Below are positions 7,105 to 12,275 of a DNA stretch of 12,275 nucleotides, one piece after another. The DNA lies in NCBI GenBank assembly GCA_017621195.1, contig JAGATO010000001.1, positions 1 through 12,275 on the forward strand. Direction: 5' to 3'. Within the stretch, counting starts at the first letter, position 1, and each line of letters opens with the position of its first letter. The notes beneath the pieces are model-generated. The model did no database searches and was not told the origin of the DNA. It saw only the letters and a program-made list of their open reading frames with translations. The stretch is from Bacillota bacterium (GTDB lineage Bacteria > Bacillota > Clostridia > Peptostreptococcales > Anaerovoracaceae). A program made the position numbers and the translations under genes.

Positions 7105-7133
7105 AAAAACCCACGTCCGTAAGGGGACGTGGG
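7105..7133 (-). terminator. Rho-independent terminator of lexA
   Basis: CCCACGTCC (7110-7118) and GGACGTGGG (7125-7133) form a perfect 9-bp stem with a 6-nt loop. On the minus strand it is followed by five Ts (7109-7105). On the plus strand no T-run follows, so it serves lexA, not the ferredoxin gene. Confidence 0.9.
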
Positions 7134-7177
7134 AATGATCGCTGTTAAAGTGCGGAAGTCGCAGGAGGGAAACGTCA

Positions 7178-7879
7178 TCAGAAATAGCGGAAGACACCGC
7201 GGACCTTTCCCAGTATTTTCACATCCTGAACGATGATGGGGCTCATGGAACTGTTCTCCGGCTGTAGACGAACGTGTCCCTGTTCTTTGTAGAAGGTCTT
7301 TACCGTGGCTTCGCTTTCAAAGCCATCGATCATCGCTACGACGATGTCCCCGTTGTTGGCGGTGTGTTGTTCTTCCACCAGAATATAGTCGCCGTCGTAA
7401 ATTCCGACTTCGATCATGCTTTCGCCGCGGACGGTCAGCATGAAATTATTTCCGCGGGACAGAAAACGGGCCGGAATGGGGAAGGAATCTTCGATGTTCT
7501 GCTCCGCCAGGATCGGAGTACCGGCAGCAATGCGGCCGATGACGGGGATATCCACCACATCGATGCGCTGGGCATCGTGCGAAGGAGCAGGTGAGGACTG
7601 AGACGGAATAGCGGATGGAGCTTTTCGTGCGGAAGCATCGGACGCAAATCCGGACTCCGTTCCTTCCAGATCGAGGATCTCATAGGCTCGCGGCTTGGCG
7701 GGGTCCTTGCGGATATAGCCTTTCTTCTCCAGGCTGGCCAAGTCTTTATGAGCCGTGGATGTGGATTTGATATGCATCGCCTGGCAGATCTCACGCACTG
7801 TGGGAGGGTACCCCTTCTTTCGAATCTCCTCCTTCATGTAGTTCAGGATCTGCTGTTCGCGCTGTTTTAACTGTTCCAT
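7178..7879 (-). CDS. lexA: LexA repressor (SOS regulator, S24 autoprotease)
   Basis: The repressor of the SOS regulon. It cleaves itself when bound by RecA filaments after DNA damage. Residues 1-68 form the winged helix-turn-helix DNA-binding domain (PPTVREICQAMHIKSTSTAHKDLASLEKKG region). Residues 108-233 are the latent protease: the Ala-Gly scissile bond in RIAAGTP (A119-G120), nucleophile S154 in RGESM and general base K194 in EATVKTF. All three are intact. At 233 residues it is longer than the usual 200-210, because the hinge (about 73-107) is extended and rich in Ser, Pro and Ala. GGAGG at 7885-7889 precedes the ATG. It has its own promoter with an overlapping LexA-type operator, so it should be autoregulated, and its own terminator. 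It appears to be monocistronic. Confidence 0.97.
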   Translation of the reverse strand: MEQLKQREQQILNYMKEEIRKKGYPPTVREICQAMHIKSTSTAHKDLASLEKKGYIRKDPAKPRAYEILDLEGTESGFASDASARKAPSAIPSQSSPAPSHDAQRIDVVDIPVIGRIAAGTPILAEQNIEDSFPIPARFLSRGNNFMLTVRGESMIEVGIYDGDYILVEEQHTANNGDIVVAMIDGFESEATVKTFYKEQGHVRLQPENSSMSPIIVQDVKILGKVRGVFRYF

Positions 7880-7932
7880 GAAAACCTCCGCTTGTATTTC
7901 AAAGAAAAAATAGTATACTGAATTTCGGCTTT

Positions 7933-7961
7933 ATTATATCACATCACGAACAAAATGTAAA
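7933..7961 (-). promoter_or_regulatory. lexA promoter
   Basis: Read on the minus strand: -35 TTTACA (7961-7956), exactly 17 bp, -10 TATAAT (7938-7933). It sits about 55 bp upstream of the lexA start. Confidence 0.85.
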
Positions 7962-7972
7962 CAAATGTTCGT
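7946..7972. promoter_or_regulatory. LexA (DinR-type) operator in the lexA promoter
   Basis: TAAACAAATGTTCG (7958-7971) matches 8 of 10 fixed positions of the Gram-positive SOS box CGAAC-N4-GTTCG and overlaps the -35 box. In addition ACGAACA (7946-7952) and TGTTCGT (7966-7972) form a perfect 7-bp inverted repeat across the spacer, so a second half-site for LexA lies between -35 and -10. Confidence 0.75.
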
Positions 7973-8044
7973 CGATTTGTTCTTGGGCACAATAAAAAAT
8001 AAAATTTACAGAGCGACGGATTCTCTGAGGTTCTGATCGAAACA

Positions 8045-8072
8045 GCGGATCGCTGACGAAAAGCGATCTCGC
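8045..8072. other. Unassigned hairpin in the lexA-infC intergenic region
   Basis: GCGGATCGC (8045-8053) pairs with GCGATCTCGC (8063-8072) with one bulged base and a 9-nt loop. No T-run follows on either strand, so it is not a simple terminator. The gene-free stretch is 7880-8288: it holds the lexA promoter and operator, this hairpin, the infC promoter and the infC leader. I see nothing else in 7973-8044. Confidence 0.4.
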
Positions 8073-8114
8073 TTATAATATCAATAAAAAAATGAGAAAA
8101 TGACAAAATAATCT

Positions 8115-8143
8115 TTGACACAGGGAAGGGAATGTGGTATTCT
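8115..8143 (+). promoter_or_regulatory. Promoter of the infC-rpmI-rplT operon
   Basis: TTGACA (8115-8120), 17-bp spacer, TATTCT (8138-8143). The -35 is perfect. The start would be near 8150, at the beginning of the leader structure. Confidence 0.88.
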
Positions 8144-8149
8144 ATTCAA

Positions 8150-8265
8150 GTAGGAAGAAGAAGTTTCCGCTTCTCACCTTACGGCGAAGCTTAGTAAGGT
8201 CAATGATGAAAACACCCCGGGATGGGTTGGTTTTGTTGAGGCGGATAACTTTATCCGCCTTTTTT
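8150..8265 (+). ncRNA. Ribosomal protein L20 leader (autoregulatory attenuator)
   Basis: Firmicutes control infC-rpmI-rplT by L20 binding to a leader that mimics its rRNA site and favours a terminator. Here the parts are visible. A terminator stem AGGCGGATA (8239-8247) / TATCCGCCT (8252-8260) runs into Ts at 8260-8265. An antiterminator strand AAGTTTCCGC (8161-8170) can pair with 8241-8251 over 10 bp with one bulged base. A perfect hairpin ACCTTAC (8176-8182) / GTAAGGT (8194-8200) lies between them. Position, promoter and downstream genes fit the L20 leader family; I did not run a covariance search. Confidence 0.85.
8239..8265 (+). terminator. Regulated terminator within the infC leader
   Basis: A 9-bp perfect GC-rich stem with the 4-nt loop ACTT, followed by six Ts, 24 bp upstream of the infC start. 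Placed between promoter and first gene, it must be read through conditionally for the operon to be expressed. Confidence 0.9.
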
Positions 8266-8288
8266 AGTTTAGTAGGAGGTGCAAAACA

Positions 8289-8804
8289 ATTAGCAAGGAG
8301 TGCCAGATCAACGAAGAAATTCGTGAGAGAGAAGTCAGATTAATTGACGCTGAGGGAAATCAGCTTGGAGTTGTCAGCATCGATGTTGCCATGGACAAGG
8401 CTAACGAAGCAAAGCTGGACCTGGTGAACATCGCACCGAACGCCAAACCGCCCGTATGTAAGATCCTTGACTACGGAAAGTACAGATACGAGCTGAAGAG
8501 AAAAGAAAAAGAAGCTCGTAAAAAACAGAAGGTGGTTCAGGTAAAGGAGATCCGTCTGGGGATCTTTACCGAAGAGCACGACTTGAATGTTAAAGCGAAC
8601 AACGCTGCCAAGTTCCTGAAGGACGGCGACAAGGTGAAGGTTAGTCTGCGCCTGCGCGGTCGTGAAATGGGATATGCAGCTCAGGGACAGAAGACCATGG
8701 AACACTTCGCGGAAATGATCGCGGAGGTGGCCACTGTGGAGAAGAAGCCCCAGCTGGAAGGCCGCAGCCTGTACATGGTTTTAGCACCGAAGAACGACAA
8801 ATAG
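8289..8804 (+). CDS. infC: Translation initiation factor IF-3, starting at an ATT codon
   Basis: IF3 binds the 30S subunit, keeps it apart from 50S and checks start-codon/initiator-tRNA pairing. The first ATG in frame is at 8391, but starting there would remove the conserved N-terminal 34 residues (NEEIREREVRLIDAEG). The frame is open back to ATT at 8289, which has a perfect AGGAGGT Shine-Dalgarno at 8274-8280 with an 8-nt spacer and no ATG, GTG or TTG in place. Initiation at ATT gives 171 residues, the normal IF3 length. A rare start codon in infC is a known device by which IF3 limits its own synthesis. IF3 motifs: PPVCKILDYGKYRYE (54-68), KEIRLG (86-91) and RLRGREM (121-127). First gene of the operon after the L20 leader. 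Confidence 0.95.
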   Translation: MSKECQINEEIREREVRLIDAEGNQLGVVSIDVAMDKANEAKLDLVNIAPNAKPPVCKILDYGKYRYELKRKEKEARKKQKVVQVKEIRLGIFTEEHDLNVKANNAAKFLKDGDKVKVSLRLRGREMGYAAQGQKTMEHFAEMIAEVATVEKKPQLEGRSLYMVLAPKNDK

Positions 8805-8839
8805 ATCGGACATGAGATCAAAATAGGAGGAATTAGAAA

Positions 8840-9034
8840 ATGGCAAAGATGAAGTCCCATAGAGGAGCAATGAAGAGATTCAAGGTTACCGGTTCTGGTA
8901 AAGTAGCGAGACACAAGGCCTACAAGAGCCATATCCTTACAAAGAAGAGCACCAAGAGAAAGAGAGGTCTGAGAAAGTCCACCGTTCTGGGTAGTGCAGA
9001 CCACAAGAGAATCAAGGCTGTATTAAACGTGTAA
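8840..9034 (+). CDS. rpmI: 50S ribosomal protein L35
   Basis: A 64-residue, very basic protein with the L35 pattern KMKSHRGAMKRFKVTGSGK at the N terminus and a KSTKRKRGLRKST stretch in the middle. It is a structural protein of the large subunit. AGGAGG (8825-8830) lies 9 nt before the ATG. It is the middle gene of the conserved infC-rpmI-rplT order. Every arginine except none is encoded by AGA, unlike the mixed CGT/CGG/CGC use in the metabolic genes, as expected for a highly expressed gene. Confidence 0.97.
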   Translation: MAKMKSHRGAMKRFKVTGSGKVARHKAYKSHILTKKSTKRKRGLRKSTVLGSADHKRIKAVLNV

Positions 9035-9052
9035 TTTAGGGAGGTAAGTGAA

Positions 9053-9409
9053 ATGGCAAGAGTTAAGAAGGGCGTAAACGCACACAAGAGACATAAGAAG
9101 ATTTTAAAGCTGGCTAAGGGCTTCTACGGCGCAAAGAGCAAGGTATTCAAGGCTGCAAATCCCGCAGTTATGAGATCCCTGCGTTCCGCATACGTTGGAA
9201 GAAAGCTGAAGAAGAGACAGTACAGACAGATGTGGATCGCAAGAATCAACGCAGCTGCCAGAATGAACGACATCTCCTACAGCCGCCTGATGGATGGTCT
9301 GAAGAAGGCCAACATCGACATCAACAGAAAGATGCTGTCCGAAATGGCTATCTACGATCCCGCAGGCTTCACTAAGATGGTAGAAGCTGCTAAGGCTGCT
9401 CTGAAATAA
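9053..9409 (+). CDS. rplT: 50S ribosomal protein L20
   Basis: A 118-residue basic protein of the family's usual length: MARVKKGVNAHKRHKKILK at the N terminus, the KGFYGAKSKVFKAANPAVM region, then RQMWIARINAAAR and YSRLMDGLKKANIDINRKML. L20 binds 23S rRNA early in 50S assembly and is also the repressor of this operon through the leader at 8150-8265. AGGGAGGT at 9038-9045 precedes the ATG. It follows rpmI after 18 bp and is the last gene before a strong terminator. Arginine codons are nearly all AGA. Confidence 0.98.
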   Translation: MARVKKGVNAHKRHKKILKLAKGFYGAKSKVFKAANPAVMRSLRSAYVGRKLKKRQYRQMWIARINAAARMNDISYSRLMDGLKKANIDINRKMLSEMAIYDPAGFTKMVEAAKAALK

Positions 9410-9441
9410 GAGAACCGGATCGGCCGATTCAAAAAATAACG

Positions 9442-9480
9442 AAGGACTGTTTTCCAAAACGGAAGACAGTCCTTTTTTCT
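9442..9480 (+). terminator. Terminator of the infC-rpmI-rplT operon
   Basis: AAGGACTGTTTTCC (9442-9455) pairs with GGAAGACAGTCCTT (9461-9474), 14 bp with one G-U and a 5-nt loop, followed by Ts to 9478. It is a strong intrinsic terminator. Confidence 0.95.
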
Positions 9481-9524
9481 TGGGAAAAGCCGACGAACCT
9501 AACCACGCGATCGGCGAAGTGCTA

Positions 9525-10628
9525 TTACACAGTGGAAAACCGGTATATCGTTCTGTGGTTGTATACGTCTCCGGCCCGCAGGATCGGCTTCGCAAAGTGA
9601 CCGTAGGCCATGGCGTTGGGGAAATACTGGGTTTCCAGGCAGAAGGCGCAGCGCCCTTCGTAGGGCTTATCTGACTTGCCGGTCATACCACCGACAGGAT
9701 AGTCGGGAGTATAGAGCTGAACGCCGGGCATGGTGGTCAGCGTTTCCATGCGGATGCCGCTTTCCAGGCTGATGGCGAATGCCGCCGTCGCCATCGGGCT
9801 GTCGACGGCGGTATCACCGCGGTCCGAAGATGGGACGGAAGCGGAAAGTGCAGGGCGAACCACGAAATTATGGTCGTAGCCTCCGGCCTGACGCAGCTGG
9901 GGATGATCTCCGTCGATGCAGCTGCCGATGGGCTGGTAACTGCGAAAATCGAAGGGCGTACGATCCACGGTCAAAATCTGGCCGTCGGGAACGGCGTCGC
10001 TGTTCAGCGGTGTGAAAAAGTCGCTTTCCAGCAGGAGCTGCTGGTCCAGCACGTTTCCTTCGCCGTGGCCGTTCAGGTTGAAATAGCTGTGATTGGTCAG
10101 ATTGCAGATCGTATCCCTGTCGGAGACGGCAGTGTAATGGATGGAAAGGCTGTTATCGCGAAGAAGCTGATAATCGACGCTGACCTTCAACCGGCCGGGA
10201 AAGCCTTCCTCGCCGTCGGGACTGACCAGAGAAAAACGGACGCCCAGATAGGTGATCTCCGCTTTCCATACTTTCTTGTCGAAGCCCACGATGCCTCCGT
10301 GGAGGCAGTTGGAGCCGTTGTTCTGAGCCAGCGTAAACCGCTGACCGTCCAGCAGAAACTGTCCGCCGCCGATGCGGTTGGCACAGCGGCCAACTGTTGC
10401 TCCGAAGTAACACGTATTGTCTTCGTATTCCTTCAAGGTATCGTAGCCTAACACCACATCCCGAACGGCGCCGTGACGGTCGGGAACGGAGAGCTTCTGC
10501 AGCGTGGCACCGTAGGTTAAAACAACAGCTTCCATGGAACCGTTGCTGAGGATCCAGCGCTCTACGGACTCACCGCTGCGGGTGGTTCCGAAGGGTTGGG
10601 AGGTGACGGTAACTTTGTAATCGCTCAT
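9525..10628 (-). CDS. galM: Aldose 1-epimerase (galactose mutarotase)
   Basis: Interconverts alpha and beta anomers of galactose and glucose so that galactokinase gets its alpha-D-galactose substrate. The 367-residue protein shows GRCANRI (80-86, substrate arginine), CLHGG (H110), NHSYFNLNG (179-187, catalytic acid H180), YDHNF (251-255, aspartate) and LETQYFPNA (331-339, catalytic base E332). All active-site residues are present. It is a little longer than the typical 340-350, with an additional loop rich in Ser, Ala and Asp around 259-282. AAGGAGG at 10636-10642 overlaps the galT stop codon, 7 nt from the galM ATG, so translation is likely coupled to galT. Last gene of the visible gal cluster; no clear minus-strand terminator is seen between it and the rplT terminator. 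Confidence 0.95.
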   Translation of the reverse strand: MSDYKVTVTSQPFGTTRSGESVERWILSNGSMEAVVLTYGATLQKLSVPDRHGAVRDVVLGYDTLKEYEDNTCYFGATVGRCANRIGGGQFLLDGQRFTLAQNNGSNCLHGGIVGFDKKVWKAEITYLGVRFSLVSPDGEEGFPGRLKVSVDYQLLRDNSLSIHYTAVSDRDTICNLTNHSYFNLNGHGEGNVLDQQLLLESDFFTPLNSDAVPDGQILTVDRTPFDFRSYQPIGSCIDGDHPQLRQAGGYDHNFVVRPALSASVPSSDRGDTAVDSPMATAAFAISLESGIRMETLTTMPGVQLYTPDYPVGGMTGKSDKPYEGRCAFCLETQYFPNAMAYGHFAKPILRAGDVYNHRTIYRFSTV

Positions 10629-10640
10629 GCTCCGGCCTCC

Positions 10641-12173
10641 TTACAGCTGGTTCAAAAAGCGCAGAAGGGCGCTGCGGCCTTCCGGCGTACGCTTGTAAAC
10701 ACCGGCGTCGGAAAGAACCTCAGAGAATACGATGCCCACTTCCTTCTGCAAAATGTCCATAGCGTTGTTTTCGTCCACGCGGTCGTACTTCGGCAGGAAT
10801 TCCTTAACCCAGTCGCCGTGCTTTTCCGTTCGAGGGTCGGCCTTCATGGCTGCGGCCAAAGCATCGCCGGAAAGGGTGGAAATCTGTTGAGCCAGCACAG
10901 CCAGTTCTTCCTTCAGACGGGAGGGGAGAACGGCCAGGCCCATGACCTCGATCAGGCCGATGTTTTCCTTTTTAATGTGATGGAGGTGAGCGTGAGGATG
11001 ATAGACGCCCAACGGATGTTCCTCCGTGGTGATGTTGTTGCGCAGAACCAGATCCAGCTCGAAACGTCCATCCCGGAACCGGGCGATGGGTGTAATGGTG
11101 TTGTGCGGAACGCCATCGGTCTCCGCAAAAATGAACGCCGCCTCGTCGGAGTAGCCTCGCCAGCTGTTCAGAATGTGATCCGCCAGATCTACCAGCCGCT
11201 GATCGTCGGCGCAGGAGAGGCGCAGGACGGACATGGGCCAACGGACGATGCCACAGATGATATCCTCATAGCCAGCGACCGTAAACGATTCTTCCACGGG
11301 GGCTACCTCCATGGGGAAGGTGTAGTGTCCACCCTGGAAATGGTCGTGGGACAGGATGGAACCGCCTACGATGGGAAGGTCGGCGTTGGATCCCACGAAA
11401 TAGTGGGGAAAGGCCTTGACAAAGTCCAAAAGCTTTCGGAAGCAGGCCCGGTCGATCTTCATGGGCGTGTGCAGGGAATTGAATACGATGCAGTGCTCGT
11501 TGTAATAAACGTAGGGCGAATACTGGAAGTACCAGGGGCTGTCGTTGATGGTGATGGGAATGATGCGGTGGTTCTGACGGGCCGGATGGTTGATCCGACC
11601 GGCATAGCCTTCGTTTTCGGCGCACAGCTGACACTTGGGATAACCGGCAGGGGCGGCTGCACCGGCAGCGGCGATGGCCTTGGGATCCTTTTCCGGCTTG
11701 GACAGGTTGATGGTGATGTGCAGATCGCCGAACTCAGTGGGGGCGAACCATTTCATATCCTTGGCGATGCGATCTCTGCGAATGTAGTTTGTGTCCTGGC
11801 TGAACCGATAGTACCAGTCGGTGGCCGTTTCGGCCCCCTCCTCATACAGCGCCCTGAATTTGTCGATGATGACGCTGGGCATGGGGGTGAGGCGGCCCAT
11901 CAGTTTCGTATCAAACAGATCCCGGGCAACGATGGACTCCGGATCCACCAGATTCTGATCGGCGGCAATGGCGATCAGAGCATCCAGAATTTCGTGAAGA
12001 GGAGGAAGCTCCCGTTCGTCGGCGGGATCGCCGTCGCAGCAGGAGCCTGCCGCGGGAAGCTCATCCAGCCGGAGGGTTTCCAACAGAGCGTTAACGGCGT
12101 AGATCCGGTCTTCCGGCCGGATCATACCGCAGTTCACAGCGTATTGTACCAGTTGTTCGATGGGATGAAGCAT
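10641..12173 (-). CDS. galT: UDP-glucose--hexose-1-phosphate uridylyltransferase, class II GalT
   Basis: Transfers UMP from UDP-glucose to galactose-1-phosphate, giving UDP-galactose and glucose-1-phosphate in the Leloir pathway. At 510 residues it has the length of the Firmicutes class II enzyme, not the roughly 350 of the E. coli type. The histidine motif SHDHFQGGHY (275-284) carries the expected nucleotidyl-accepting site, TDWYYRFSQDTNYIRRDRI (118-136) is a class II signature region, and KCQLCAENEGYAGRINHPA (180-198) follows. The frame is open to 12263, but that would run into galE. The ATG at 12173 (MLHPIEQLV) has an AGGAGG site at 12181-12186 with a 7-nt spacer. galE ends 16 bp upstream and galM starts 12 bp downstream, so the three form one operon. 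Confidence 0.95.
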   Translation of the reverse strand: MLHPIEQLVQYAVNCGMIRPEDRIYAVNALLETLRLDELPAAGSCCDGDPADERELPPLHEILDALIAIAADQNLVDPESIVARDLFDTKLMGRLTPMPSVIIDKFRALYEEGAETATDWYYRFSQDTNYIRRDRIAKDMKWFAPTEFGDLHITINLSKPEKDPKAIAAAGAAAPAGYPKCQLCAENEGYAGRINHPARQNHRIIPITINDSPWYFQYSPYVYYNEHCIVFNSLHTPMKIDRACFRKLLDFVKAFPHYFVGSNADLPIVGGSILSHDHFQGGHYTFPMEVAPVEESFTVAGYEDIICGIVRWPMSVLRLSCADDQRLVDLADHILNSWRGYSDEAAFIFAETDGVPHNTITPIARFRDGRFELDLVLRNNITTEEHPLGVYHPHAHLHHIKKENIGLIEVMGLAVLPSRLKEELAVLAQQISTLSGDALAAAMKADPRTEKHGDWVKEFLPKYDRVDENNAMDILQKEVGIVFSEVLSDAGVYKRTPEGRSALLRFLNQL

Positions 12174-12189
12174 GAAGAAACCTCCTGCG

Positions 12190-12275
12190 TTACTTTTCAA
12201 AACCATTGGGATGGGACTTGTGCCATTTCCAGGCGCTGGCGATGATGGTCTCCAGATCGGCAAACTTGGGATCCC
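12190..12275 (-). CDS. galE: UDP-glucose 4-epimerase GalE, C-terminal fragment (cut by window edge)
   Basis: The minus-strand frame entering from the right edge encodes 27 residues ending at TAA (12192-12190). The sequence DPKFADLETII, then SAWKWHKSHPNGFEK, is the typical C terminus of bacterial GalE (DLE-II-AW-WH-HPNGF). GalE interconverts UDP-galactose and UDP-glucose. It lies 16 bp upstream of galT on the same strand, consistent with a galE-galT-galM order. Most of the gene is outside the window. Confidence 0.85.
   Translation of the reverse strand, partial: DPKFADLETIIASAWKWHKSHPNGFEK

Noticed and set aside
7105..7133. Terminator for the plus-strand ferredoxin gene
   Set aside because: The T-run lies only on the minus-strand side of the hairpin; on the plus strand the stem is followed by AATGATCG.
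8074..8079. TATAAT as the main infC promoter
   Set aside because: No -35 at 16-18 bp, while TTGACA-17-TATTCT at 8115-8143 is clearly better.
10596..12245. Long plus-strand open frame (549 codons) antisense to galT and the galM start
   Set aside because: It mirrors conserved galT, has no ribosome binding site or recognisable domain, and its translation is low in conserved pattern. Such frames arise from the codon bias of the sense gene.

Overview
The window is about 12.3 kb of dense, ordinary-looking chromosome from a low-to-medium GC Gram-positive bacterium, most likely in the Firmicutes (class Clostridia or near it). The evidence is strong AGGAGG-type ribosome binding sites, a LexA operator of the Bacillus/DinR type (CGAAC-N4-GTTCG), an infC-rpmI-rplT operon with an attenuator leader and an ATT-initiated infC, a secreted amidase with a copper-amine-oxidase-like N-terminal domain, and a PHP-type histidinol phosphatase. 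No species can be named. I see no mobile element, CRISPR array, rRNA or tRNA.

Layout, left to right. (1) The end of a histidine biosynthesis operon on the plus strand: hisF (cut by the window edge), hisIE (fused cyclohydrolase/pyrophosphohydrolase) and a PHP-family histidinol phosphatase. (2) A structured leader RNA with its own -10 box and a U-tract, followed by a secreted N-acetylmuramoyl-L-alanine amidase and a probable terminator. (3) A promoter and two overlapping genes that together make up a LysO-type lysine exporter, split into N- and C-terminal halves. (4) Facing it on the minus strand, an AI-2E/PerM-family membrane protein; its stop lies 3 bp from that of the lysO C-half. (5) A divergent intergenic region with inverted and direct repeats, then a NapH-like membrane ferredoxin on the plus strand. 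(6) lexA on the minus strand, with its own terminator and a LexA-box-containing promoter. (7) A 409-bp gene-free stretch holding the lexA promoter/operator, a consensus promoter and an L20-type attenuator leader, then infC-rpmI-rplT and a strong terminator. (8) On the minus strand, the Leloir genes galE (last 27 residues only), galT and galM, in the order galE-galT-galM.

Working together: hisF, hisIE and hisK supply the middle and late steps of histidine synthesis. IF3, L35 and L20 are made from one transcript that L20 probably represses through the leader. LexA represses its own promoter. GalE, GalT and GalM channel galactose into UDP-sugars and glucose-1-phosphate; galactokinase is not visible.

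The least explained item is the leader RNA at about 2175-2265 in front of the amidase. It has switch-like structure and I could not assign it to a riboswitch class. The infC start at the ATT codon (8289), the split lysO and the galE fragment are features that a default gene caller could miss or misplace.
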